12,782 nucleotides of DNA. Origin: Gammaproteobacteria bacterium. GTDB taxonomy: Bacteria; Pseudomonadota; Gammaproteobacteria; Arenicellales; DRJH01. The position numbers and the translations under genes are program-made. Below are positions 6,633 to 12,782 of this stretch, in pieces; position 1 is the stretch's first letter; each line of letters starts with the position of its first letter. The notes under the pieces are model-generated. The model was not told where the DNA came from, made no database searches, and saw only the letters and a list, made by a program, of their open reading frames with translations. Location of the stretch: positions 1 through 12,782 of the forward strand of contig DRJH01000302.1 of NCBI GenBank assembly GCA_011052285.1, in the 5' to 3' direction.

Positions 6633-7511
6633 CTACTGTTGTTGATCCGCACGTAGCAAAAGTTGCTGCCACGCTTTGTCGGTATGTATCTGCAATTGTT
6701 CGACCTGCTCTTCGCTGATATGCCGATAACGTTTCTGTAATGCCAGATAAGGTTTTACAGACTGTGTTCGCGCAAGCTGATTTACGGTGTAGCGTTCACC
6801 GTCCTCAACTTCATAAAGTGGAAATATCCCCGAGTCTACGGCCATTCTTGCAGCCTTGATACCGGCATCGTCGGCCACACCCCAGCCTGCTAAACAGGGA
6901 ATCAGCACAATGATAATTTTTGTACCCTTAATTTGCAGGGCTTTTTTTACTTTGGCCTTCATATCCAAAATGTGGCCAGGGCTGGTGGTGGTGATATAGG
7001 GCACACGATGTGCGGCCATGATATCGACCAGGTTTTTCTTGCGGGTAGTTTTTCCTAAAGGCGTACTGCCGGTAGCGGCACCTTCCGGTGTCGAGGAACT
7101 TTTTTGTCCCCCGGTATTCATATAGCCTTCGTTATCAAAGCAGATATAGAGGATATCCTCATTGCGTTCAGCAGCTGAAGATAAGGACTGCAGGCCGATA
7201 TCGTAGGTGCCGCCATCCCCGGCCAGACACAGAACGGTGGTATCCGGTTTGCCCTTGGCCAGTAAAGCCCGCTTGACCCCGCTGGCGGTGGCAGCGGCAG
7301 ATTCGAGACTGGTATGAAAAGCAGGGATGCTCAAGGCGCTGTTGGGGTAGATACCACAGATTACCGCCGTGCAGGAAGGTGGGACCACCGCAACCGCATC
7401 CTGGCCGACGATGTTAAGGATCACGCGCAGCGACAGAGCCTCAACACAACCCGCACAGGCTACATGTCCTGAATGAAAAATATCTACATCCTGATAGTCG
7501 ATACATTCCAT
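6633..7511 (-). CDS. 2-oxoacid:acceptor oxidoreductase beta subunit (PorB-like, TPP-binding)
   Basis: Catalytic beta subunit of a pyruvate:ferredoxin oxidoreductase-type enzyme; it binds thiamine diphosphate and one [4Fe-4S] cluster. The four cluster cysteines are visible as C19-x2-C22-x24-C47 (HVACAGC and PPSCT) and C206 (IPCLAGW). The TPP/Mg motif is AGDGG (97-101) through DNEGYMNTGGQ (126-136). The 292 aa fit the family. A longer frame opens at 7565, but that would overlap the alpha gene by 50 bp; the ATG at 7511 starts at the conserved N-terminus and has GGAG 7 nt upstream, inside the last codons of the alpha gene. It is the last gene of the operon. The 2-oxoacid used (pyruvate, 2-oxoglutarate or an aryl-glyoxylate) is not decided by these motifs. 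Confidence 0.93.
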   Translation of the reverse strand: MECIDYQDVDIFHSGHVACAGCVEALSLRVILNIVGQDAVAVVPPSCTAVICGIYPNSALSIPAFHTSLESAAATASGVKRALLAKGKPDTTVLCLAGDGGTYDIGLQSLSSAAERNEDILYICFDNEGYMNTGGQKSSSTPEGAATGSTPLGKTTRKKNLVDIMAAHRVPYITTTSPGHILDMKAKVKKALQIKGTKIIIVLIPCLAGWGVADDAGIKAARMAVDSGIFPLYEVEDGERYTVNQLARTQSVKPYLALQKRYRHISEEQVEQLQIHTDKAWQQLLLRADQQQ

Positions 7512-7515
7512 ATGC

Positions 7516-8676
7516 TTACTCCACCCACAGTGATTCATTGACAGGAACCGCCCCGGCGTACTCACTAACCCACTGTTTGATCTTGTTCACCGAAACATTG
7601 ACGCCACCGACTCCGGATAGCAAGCCGTGGATTTTCGGTGCTGGTTTCAGTCCGTACAGTGCCGCTTTTAGCTCCTGATGAAGGATGCCGCCGAGGCCAC
7701 AGGAGAAATTGCGATCAAGCACTATCGCACAGGATACACCAGCCAGCGCCTCTTTGAGTGCAGCAACCGGAAAAGGTCGGAATAAGCGGACTTTCAGCAG
7801 GCCAACCCGGTTTCCTTTATCCTGTAATGCATCGACCGCTTCACGTGCCGTACCACACATGCTACCCATGGTTACAATAACGGTTGTGGCGCCATCCATT
7901 CGATAACACTCCAGTGGTGCATAGTCTCGACCACTTGTCTCGCCCCATTTTTTTCCTGCATCGGTGACCGCAGCGAAGACCCGGGCCATGGCCGCGGCCA
8001 TCTCCCGGCGGCTGCGGTTCCAGTTCTGCTGATCAAGCGGCGCCCCAAATGACTGGCCACGTTTTGGGTCGAGGAAATGATCACAAGCAAAGGGTGGCAG
8101 GAATTCATCAACCTGTTGCTGGCTGGGCACTTCAACCGGCTCCATGGCGTGGGAGACGTAGAAGGCATCGTGGCTGATCATAATCGGCACACCGATCAAT
8201 TCGGCGATCCGGTAGGCCTGAATGGTGGTATCCAGTGATTCCTGGGGTGATTCGCTATACAGCTGTACCCAGCCGGTATCACGCTGCGAGAGGCTGTCGA
8301 GCTGGTCAGGCCAGAATCCCCAGGGTGAGGCCGGGGTGCGGTTGACATTGAACAGCACAATCCGTGCCCGCGCCCCGGCGGCATAATGCAGTAATTCATG
8401 CATTAACAATAAACCTTGTGAGGAAGTGGCGGTGAATACCCGCACACCGGTCAGTGAGGCACTGATACAGGCTGCCATGGCCGAGTGTTCCGATTCCGGG
8501 GTCAGCAGCTCGGTGCCCTCGAGTTCGCCCTTGCTTTGAAAATCAGTCAGTTTTTCCAGGATCGGCGTTTGTGGCGTAATGGGGTAGAGTGGGGCAACAT
8601 GAGGTCGCACACGCTTCACCGCCCAGGCAACTGCATGATTACCGGTTAACAGCAGGCGCTTGGCCGTATAGCTCAT
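7516..8676 (-). CDS. 2-oxoacid:acceptor oxidoreductase alpha subunit (PorA-like)
   Basis: Alpha subunit of the same enzyme, combining the pyrimidine-binding domain of the TPP site and the transketolase C-terminal-like domain. Landmarks: LTGNHAVAWAVKRV (10-23), YPITPQTP (31-38), ESEHSAMAA (61-69), TSSQGLLLMHE (84-94) and DSLSQRDTGWVQLYSE (127-142). The stretch NRTPASPWGFWPDQ (112-125), where pyruvate enzymes usually have an R-x-LSAPINI-like segment, is distinctive and may reflect a different substrate. 386 aa, typical for a split alpha subunit without fused gamma. The ATG at 8676 overlaps the upstream stop as ATGA and has AGGAG at 8 nt, so translation is probably coupled; the frame stays open to 8727, but that extra part overlaps the preceding gene and lacks conserved sequence. 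The beta gene follows after 4 nt. Confidence 0.93.
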   Translation of the reverse strand: MSYTAKRLLLTGNHAVAWAVKRVRPHVAPLYPITPQTPILEKLTDFQSKGELEGTELLTPESEHSAMAACISASLTGVRVFTATSSQGLLLMHELLHYAAGARARIVLFNVNRTPASPWGFWPDQLDSLSQRDTGWVQLYSESPQESLDTTIQAYRIAELIGVPIMISHDAFYVSHAMEPVEVPSQQQVDEFLPPFACDHFLDPKRGQSFGAPLDQQNWNRSRREMAAAMARVFAAVTDAGKKWGETSGRDYAPLECYRMDGATTVIVTMGSMCGTAREAVDALQDKGNRVGLLKVRLFRPFPVAALKEALAGVSCAIVLDRNFSCGLGGILHQELKAALYGLKPAPKIHGLLSGVGGVNVSVNKIKQWVSEYAGAVPVNESLWVE

Positions 8677-10328
8677 TGTGTGATCTCCTCGTATTCCTTT
8701 TGCATCACGATCGATCCGGTTGGACATTCAGCGACACACAGACCACAACCTTTGCAATAGTCGGACTTGATTGCGTAGCCTTTTTCCAGTTTGGTGATAG
8801 CCATATCCGGGCAGTAGGCATAACAGTTGTCGCAATAAATGCAGGTTCCACAACTGAAACAGCGTATTGCTTCAGCATCAGCCTGTACTTCCTGCAATGG
8901 TTGTTGTACCTCGTCAAAATTTTGCAGTCGTTGTCGGGACGGCAGCTTTTGTTGATCGATTCGGTCCTGTTGCGGGTAGTAATAGGTATTGATGGTATCA
9001 ATGCTGACCGCAGCAACCGTCTTCTCATCGCTTGTCGGTGACTGTCCTTCAAGGTAGTGGGCGATCGCTGCTGCCGCCTGTTTGCCCATGCCCACGGCAT
9101 GGGTGACAAAACGCTCCATACTGGCCAGGTCACCCCCGGCAAAGATACCTTTTTTTTCGGTCTGCCAGTCACTACCAGTTTTAAGGATTGGCCCTTGCGC
9201 TTTGAATGATTCACCCCAGATCGCATAGTTCGCATCCTGGCCAATCGAAGGCACAATAGCGTTTGCTTTGAGGGTAAACGCAGTGCCTGATTTGGGCTTT
9301 ATCGTAAATTCGCCTTTACGGTACCCGGCAGTGAATTCTACTTCGATACAGGTGAGTTCCAAGCCATCGGTTTGTTCGTTGACCTGCTGTAGCATGGCGC
9401 CGCTGACAAAGCGAATTCCTTCCTCCAGTGCTTCTTCCACCTCCGTGTGTTGTGCGGGCAGATGACCTGCCGGTTCCAGGGTCAGTACAGTGACCGATTT
9501 ACCAAGACGTCTGGCCGTACGTGCTACATCCATCGCGGCACTACCACCACCGATTACTATCAGATGCTGACCTGTTGGGTGGGATTTGTTTGCATTAGTT
9601 GTAGCCAGAAATTCCACACTATCGATAACCCATGGTTTTGCGTAATCCAGTACCGGCAACGTCTTTGAGCGTGCTGCCCCGGTCGCCAGGTATATGGCAT
9701 CGAAGCTGTTCTGTAGTTGTTCAAGTTGTTGTTGTGTTGTAATCGGTCGGTGCTCTACGATAACGCCAAGATCCAGAATGCGCTGGATTTCTCCATCGAG
9801 AACGCGTTTCTCCAGTCGATAGGCGGGAATGCCATAACGCATTAAGCCCCCAAGTTGGTTTTGTGATTCGAACAGGGTGACCTGTAACCCACGGCGCCGC
9901 AACTGGTAGGCAGCGGATAATCCGGCAGGACCAGCACCCACTACAGCAACTTTTTCCTTTTTGACAAGATCTGATGAAGGTAGGGACCAGTCTTTTGCCA
10001 AGGCCATATCACCGACAAATCGCTCCAGGGCACAAATTGAGATCGACTCGTCGAGATATTGCCGGTTGCATGCGGTTTCGCAAGGATGATGGCAAATTCT
10101 GCCAGCGATGGCGGGAAAAGGATTATTATCCATTAGAACCAACCAGGCGGCATGATATTCTTGTTTGCGAATATGCCCAATCCAGTCGGCAATATGGCCA
10201 TTGACCGGACAGGCCCCAAGACAAGGGGATGGTAGGGTACGGTAATCAGGTATGGCATCACGCCAGGTGCCGGTTTTGCGATCCAGGGTCGTCCGGGTTG
10301 TCCAGAGTGGTGAAGCCTGTGGTTCCAT
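8673..10328 (-). CDS. GltD-like FAD/NAD(P) oxidoreductase fused to a 2[4Fe-4S] ferredoxin domain
   Basis: Electron-transfer subunit of 551 aa. N-terminal GltD-type Fe-S domain: CLGAC (36-40) and CHHPCETAC (79-87). FAD Rossmann motif VGAGPAGLSAAYQL at about 130-143; NAD(P)H-binding motif VIGGGSAAMD at about 258-267; second FAD contact FAGGDLAS (397-404). A C-terminal ferredoxin has two complete cluster motifs, C496-x2-C499-x2-C502-x3-C506-P and C525-x2-C528-x2-C531-x3-C535-P, plus C490 and C493 just before. It therefore combines the PorD-type delta subunit and an NAD(P)-linked flavoprotein in one chain, and should pass electrons from the alpha-beta core to NAD(P) or ferredoxin. GAGGA lies 7 nt ahead of the ATG at 10328; a hairpin repeat ends only 4 nt before that site. 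The alpha gene overlaps its stop by 4 nt. Glutamate synthase itself is unlikely, as no gltB is present. Confidence 0.93.
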   Translation of the reverse strand: MEPQASPLWTTRTTLDRKTGTWRDAIPDYRTLPSPCLGACPVNGHIADWIGHIRKQEYHAAWLVLMDNNPFPAIAGRICHHPCETACNRQYLDESISICALERFVGDMALAKDWSLPSSDLVKKEKVAVVGAGPAGLSAAYQLRRRGLQVTLFESQNQLGGLMRYGIPAYRLEKRVLDGEIQRILDLGVIVEHRPITTQQQLEQLQNSFDAIYLATGAARSKTLPVLDYAKPWVIDSVEFLATTNANKSHPTGQHLIVIGGGSAAMDVARTARRLGKSVTVLTLEPAGHLPAQHTEVEEALEEGIRFVSGAMLQQVNEQTDGLELTCIEVEFTAGYRKGEFTIKPKSGTAFTLKANAIVPSIGQDANYAIWGESFKAQGPILKTGSDWQTEKKGIFAGGDLASMERFVTHAVGMGKQAAAAIAHYLEGQSPTSDEKTVAAVSIDTINTYYYPQQDRIDQQKLPSRQRLQNFDEVQQPLQEVQADAEAIRCFSCGTCIYCDNCYAYCPDMAITKLEKGYAIKSDYCKGCGLCVAECPTGSIVMQKEYEEITQ

Positions 10329-10343
10329 CGCTGATTCCTCAAT

Positions 10344-10425
10344 AAAAAGGGGTCAGAGCCCTTTTATTTTTATATTGCATTATAAATCAATCACTTATAG
10401 ACATAAAAGGGCTCTGACCCCTTTT
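10344..10425 (+). repeat. Palindromic hairpin element, copy A (about 82 bp)
   Basis: Perfect 23-bp inverted arms at 10345-10367 and 10403-10425, with core GGGGTCAGAGCCC, around a 35-nt AT-rich loop; each arm is also a small imperfect palindrome (AAAAGGG...CCCTTTT). The element is the same as the one at 10996-11078 in opposite orientation: read that way the loops align without gaps and share ATAAATCAAT and ACTTATA blocks. Its right end overlaps the stop codon of the gamma-subunit gene, and its left end lies 4 nt before the ribosome-binding site of the flavoprotein gene. It resembles REP-type sequences linked with TnpA_REP (RAYT) transposases, but no such gene is in the window. Confidence 0.85.
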
Positions 10426-10957
10426 ATGTGTGAGTTTGCAGGTATCCTTGGCGGCAGGAGGCGACATTATTTTCTTTTTTGACCGGGGCAGAAACTTCCA
10501 CGACCCGACATAGGGTATCGATATCAGGCTGTGCAAAAGTAGCCGCAAAAGCACCCAGTAGAGCAGAATTGACTACCTTACCCATATGGTTATCCCGGGC
10601 AATTGCGACTCCATCAACTGGAATAATCCGGTACTCTCCCATCTCGCTGAAGTCTTCGGTTGGTCGTGTGGAGTTGACCACGATCAACGCATTGGAACTG
10701 GCAAAACGCAAAAAGTTTCCATCCAGTAGACTGTCATCAAAGCACAGCATGGCATCGGCAGATTCGATATTGCAGCGCAGGCGGATTGGTCGATCATCAA
10801 TCCGCAGTGACGCACTGACCGGTGTGCCACGGCGGGCACCGCCGTAGGTGGCAAAGGTCTGTACAAAATATCCTTGTGAAAAAAAAGTTTGGGCCAGCAG
10901 ATTTCCGGCAGTCTGGGCCCCTTGGCCGCCGCGACCCAGTATGATGATTTCCTGCAT
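10424..10957 (-). CDS. 2-oxoacid:acceptor oxidoreductase gamma subunit (PorG-like)
   Basis: Gamma subunit of the pyruvate/ketoisovalerate oxidoreductase catalytic-domain family, 177 aa. Visible: ILGRGGQGAQTAGNLLA (6-22) at the N-terminus, the FATYGGARRGTPVSASLR segment (about 36-53) and a family-like ending with VKKENNVASCRQGY. In split enzymes it packs with the alpha subunit and helps bind CoA. The ATG at 10957 has GGAG 7 nt upstream. It is second in the visible operon, between pcaF and the flavoprotein. Both sides carry copies of one hairpin element in opposite orientations; on its 3' side the element supplies the TAA stop (TAA followed by AAGGGG). The C-terminus looks complete, so the element did not truncate it. 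Confidence 0.92.
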   Translation of the reverse strand: MQEIIILGRGGQGAQTAGNLLAQTFFSQGYFVQTFATYGGARRGTPVSASLRIDDRPIRLRCNIESADAMLCFDDSLLDGNFLRFASSNALIVVNSTRPTEDFSEMGEYRIIPVDGVAIARDNHMGKVVNSALLGAFAATFAQPDIDTLCRVVEVSAPVKKENNVASCRQGYLQTHT

Positions 10958-10970
10958 TCTTTAACTCCAC

Positions 10971-10990
10971 CAAATAAAGGCAAATAAAGG
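10971..10990 (+). repeat. Tandem duplication CAAATAAAGG x2
   Basis: CAAATAAAGG occurs twice head to tail at 10971-10980 and 10981-10990, in the leader just upstream of the gamma-subunit ribosome-binding site and next to hairpin element copy B. It is probably a small slippage duplication, perhaps left at the edge of the inserted element. Confidence 0.6.
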
Positions 10991-10995
10991 GTTAG

Positions 10996-11078
10996 AAAAA
11001 GGGGTCAGAGCCCTTTTGTGTTTATAAGTTATTGATTTATATCTTTATTTTAAAATAAAAGGGCTCTGACCCCTTTTT
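10996..11078 (-). repeat. Palindromic hairpin element, copy B (83 bp)
   Basis: Perfect 22-bp inverted arms at 10996-11017 and 11057-11078 (core GGGGTCAGAGCCC and its complement) around a 39-nt AT-rich loop. It is the reverse-orientation copy of the element at 10344-10425. It lies directly after pcaF: the first bases of the element on the minus strand (TAAAAAGGGG) provide the pcaF TAA stop. In the mRNA it would form a long stem between pcaF and the gamma gene, which could protect the upstream message or limit read-through. Confidence 0.85.
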
Positions 11079-12282
11079 ATACGCGTTCAATGACAATGGC
11101 AATACCCTGGCCGACACCGATGCACATGGTGCACAGGGCGTAGTGGCCGTGTGTTCGTTGTAGTTCATAGGTGGCTGTGGTCAATAATCTTGCCCCACTC
11201 ATGCCCAGCGGATGACCAAGGGCGATGGCACCACCGTTGGGATTGATTCGCTCATCGTTATCATCCAGGCCCAGATCCCGACTTACTGCCAGGGTTTGTG
11301 CCGAGAAGGCTTCATTGAGCTCGATTACCGAGAGGTCATCCAGTCTAAGCCCCAGTTTTTGCAGAAGCTTGCGGGTGGCCGGGACCGGGCCGATACCCAT
11401 AATTCTGGGGGCTACTCCTGCGGTAACCATACCCAAAACGCGGGCTTTTGGTTCGAGCTGCTGCTGTCGGATCGCCCGTTCTGAGGCCAGAAGTAGCGCA
11501 CAGGCGCCATCGTTGATGCCCGAAGCATTACCAGCAGTGACGGTACCATCAGCAGTGACTATCGGGCGTAGCTGGGCAAGTTTATCAAGCGTGGAATTGG
11601 CACGAGGGTGCTCATCGGTGTCAACTAACAGGGCCGCTCCTCTGTGTTGTGGTACGCTGACCGCTATAATTTCTTCAGCCAGGCGTCCTGCGCTGATTGC
11701 GCTTTGGGTGCGTTGCTGGGAGCGTAGTGCAAATCTATCCTGATCATCACGGCTGATGTGTCGCTCTCGGGCCAGGTTCTCAGCAGTTTCAGGCATGGAA
11801 TCAATGCCGAATGTGTCGCGCATATGCGCATTGACAAAACGCCAGCCAATGGTGGAATCAGCCATTTGTGCCTCACGAGAAAATGCGGCCTTCGCTTTGG
11901 CGACGATCAGTGGTGCCCTGGACATGGATTCCACACCGCCCGCGATCATCAACTCTGCTTCTTCGCATTTAATCGCTCTGGCCGCGGTACCGACGGCATC
12001 CATACCCGAACCACAGAGTCGATTCATTGTCACCCCGCCGACCTCTTCCGGCAAGCCGGCCAGCAGGGCAGCCATACGTGCTACATTGCGGTTGTCCTCA
12101 CCTGCCTGGTTGGCACAACCGAGCAGCACATCATCACACTGCTGCCAGGCAACATCCGGGTTACGTGACATTATGGCCTTGATCGGCAAGGTCGCAAGGT
12201 CGTCCGTGCGAATACTCGACAATGAACCAGCATAGCGCCCAATCGGGGTTCGGATAGCGTCACAGATAAAGGCTTCTTTCAT
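11077..12282 (-). CDS. pcaF: 3-oxoadipyl-CoA thiolase (PcaF/PaaJ family)
   Basis: Thiolase that cleaves 3-oxoadipyl-CoA with CoA to succinyl-CoA and acetyl-CoA, the last step of the beta-ketoadipate, phenylacetyl-CoA and aerobic benzoyl-CoA (box) routes. 401 aa, the exact length of E. coli PaaJ. Catalytic residues are in place: C90 in NRLCGSG, H357 in GHPLGMSG and C387 in CTMCIGVGQG. Segments such as EAFICDAIRTPIGRY (3-17), LLGCANQAGEDNRNVARM (53-70) and ETAENLARE are typical of PcaF/PaaJ rather than of FadA or acetoacetyl-CoA thiolases. The open frame extends to 12327, but the ATG at 12282 gives the family N-terminus; its ribosome site (GGGA) is weak. It is the first complete gene of the minus-strand cluster, followed by hairpin element B and the gamma gene. 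Confidence 0.93.
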   Translation of the reverse strand: MKEAFICDAIRTPIGRYAGSLSSIRTDDLATLPIKAIMSRNPDVAWQQCDDVLLGCANQAGEDNRNVARMAALLAGLPEEVGGVTMNRLCGSGMDAVGTAARAIKCEEAELMIAGGVESMSRAPLIVAKAKAAFSREAQMADSTIGWRFVNAHMRDTFGIDSMPETAENLARERHISRDDQDRFALRSQQRTQSAISAGRLAEEIIAVSVPQHRGAALLVDTDEHPRANSTLDKLAQLRPIVTADGTVTAGNASGINDGACALLLASERAIRQQQLEPKARVLGMVTAGVAPRIMGIGPVPATRKLLQKLGLRLDDLSVIELNEAFSAQTLAVSRDLGLDDNDERINPNGGAIALGHPLGMSGARLLTTATYELQRTHGHYALCTMCIGVGQGIAIVIERV

Positions 12283-12388
12283 AAGTTGTCCCATAGCGTT
12301 GTTGACTAGATTAAGTATTTTCCACATTCTCTGTTATTTATTATTTCCATTTTCGTGGGTATGTCGTGTAAAAAAAGCTTGTTATGAA

Positions 12389-12528
12389 GTAGCGATTCAG
12401 CGTATTTAGATTTTGGTTCAGTACCAGGCATTTTCGCACGGAGAATGTGAGCATATAGGTCCTATGTGAGCATTCGAGTACGAACACACGCCGTAATGGG
12501 ACATAAGATGAATACGCTGAATAGTTAC
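12389..12528 (-). mobile_element. MITE copy 3, 140 bp, inverted, with an internal 19-bp duplication
   Basis: Reverse-orientation member of the family at 1881 and 3157. Ends read GTAGCGATTCAGCG (12389 on) and CGCTGAATAGTTAC (to 12528). Flanking octamers GTTATGAA (12381-12388) and GTTATGGA (12529-12536) agree at seven of eight positions, a slightly decayed target duplication. It is 19 bp longer than the other copies because ATGTGAGCAT is present twice, separated by ATAGGTCCT. It lies between the regulator stop (12542) and the pcaF start, 106 bp ahead of pcaF. No clear promoter was found in the remaining 12283-12388 leader. Confidence 0.87.
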
Positions 12529-12541
12529 GTTATGGATATCG

Positions 12542-12782
12542 CTATCCTGCCTGCAGGTATTTGGTACAGGGTTCGATTAATTGCTCCAGACTTTGCTCGA
12601 TGGTCTGTCCGGATGTCATGAGGTTAAAGTCGGCGAGACGGTATTTGCCATCACGTTCCTCCAGGATCAGTTTGAGGTCTTCCATAGCCTGCTGATTACC
12701 TGCCATGGGTCGCAGATCGCCTTGTTTGATCACCCGCTGCATGTGATCTTCCGGCAGAGCACGGATCCAGACGGTAAAAAAA
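12542..12782 (-). CDS. BzdR/BoxR-like transcriptional regulator, C-terminal shikimate-kinase-like domain, partial
   Basis: The frame is open to the window end, so only the last 79 residues are seen; an internal ATG at 12742 is not the real start. The visible part reads like the end of a shikimate kinase fold: FFTVWIRALPEDHMQRV strand and helix, GDLRPMAGN lid-side segment, EDLKLILEERDGKYRLAD helix with the R-x3-Y-x2-AD signature, then a last helix. EHMQRV-x-QGD-RPMAGN is, from memory, characteristic of BzdR/BoxR regulators, which join an HTH-XRE DNA-binding domain to a shikimate-kinase-like effector domain and respond to benzoyl-CoA. A free AroK is the alternative, but the RPMAGN segment and the neighbouring pcaF argue against it. 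The N-terminal HTH lies outside the window, so this is probable rather than proven. Confidence 0.72.
   Translation of the reverse strand, partial: FFTVWIRALPEDHMQRVIKQGDLRPMAGNQQAMEDLKLILEERDGKYRLADFNLMTSGQTIEQSLEQLIEPCTKYLQAG

Noticed and set aside
6625..6634. Palindrome AGGTCGACCT at the PorB stop
   Set aside because: A 10-bp palindrome of this kind is expected by chance and has no supporting context.
7512..7565. Longer beta-subunit start at 7565
   Set aside because: It would overlap the alpha gene by 50 bp; the conserved N-terminus and a good GGAG site support the ATG at 7511.
8677..8727. Longer alpha-subunit start at 8727
   Set aside because: The extra 17 residues overlap the flavoprotein gene and are not conserved-looking; the ATGA overlap at 8676 with AGGAG 8 nt upstream is far better.
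8673..10328. Glutamate synthase small subunit
   Set aside because: GltD homology is real, but there is no gltB partner, the protein has an added ferredoxin domain, and it is coupled to PorA/PorB-like genes.
12283..12541. TGCA-type operator of a BzdR-like repressor ahead of pcaF
   Set aside because: I read the region for TGCA half-sites and found none; any operator must lie upstream of the window.
1..12782. CRISPR array, tRNA or rRNA genes, transposase genes
   Set aside because: No regularly spaced repeat array, no cloverleaf or rRNA-like stretch and no transposase-like protein was seen; the repeats found are dispersed palindromic elements.

Overview
The window is chromosomal DNA of a proteobacterium, most likely a gammaproteobacterium. 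The leuC-leuD-leuB order, a single-HhH ComEA-like secreted protein and a 3-oxoadipyl-CoA thiolase very close to the PcaF/PaaJ family point that way. A BzdR/BoxR-type regulator tail beside a 2-oxoacid oxidoreductase operon suggests a facultative or anaerobic degrader of aromatic compounds. The species cannot be fixed from the sequence alone.

Layout. 1-1831 (+): the end of leuC, then leuD and leuB, for leucine biosynthesis. 1881-2001: first copy of a short palindromic mobile element (MITE). 2119-2403 (+): a small secreted helix-hairpin-helix protein with its own candidate promoter, followed by a long stem-loop. 2678-3959 (-): an AT-rich pair, a TagD-like cytidylyltransferase and a CDP-alcohol phosphatidyltransferase, separated by the second MITE copy. 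3960-5058: about 1.1 kb without a convincing gene, holding a 137-bp foldback repeat. 5059-6444 (+): a soluble PAS-PAS-GGDEF diguanylate cyclase.

6633-12782 (-): one long run of co-oriented genes. In transcription order it holds the C-terminal end of a BzdR/BoxR-like regulator (shikimate-kinase-like domain), the third MITE copy, the thiolase pcaF, an 83-bp hairpin element, a PorG-like gamma subunit, a second copy of that hairpin element in opposite orientation, a fused GltD-like flavoprotein/2[4Fe-4S] ferredoxin, a PorA-like alpha subunit and a PorB-like beta subunit. The last three genes are tightly packed (ATGA overlap, then a 4-nt gap).

How the genes may work together. The four oxidoreductase genes would make a complete CoA- and TPP-dependent 2-oxoacid oxidoreductase whose electrons can go to NAD(P) through the flavoprotein. 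With a benzoyl-CoA-type regulator and a 3-oxoadipyl-CoA thiolase next door, the best hypothesis is a role in aromatic acid metabolism: either an aryl-glyoxylate (phenylglyoxylate-type) dehydrogenase that makes benzoyl-CoA, or a pyruvate/2-oxoglutarate enzyme that supplies low-potential electrons. The most solid non-genic discovery is the MITE family: three copies in 12.8 kb, all between genes, with 8-bp target duplications (two exact, one 7/8) and GTAAC ends that resemble IS66-family ends.
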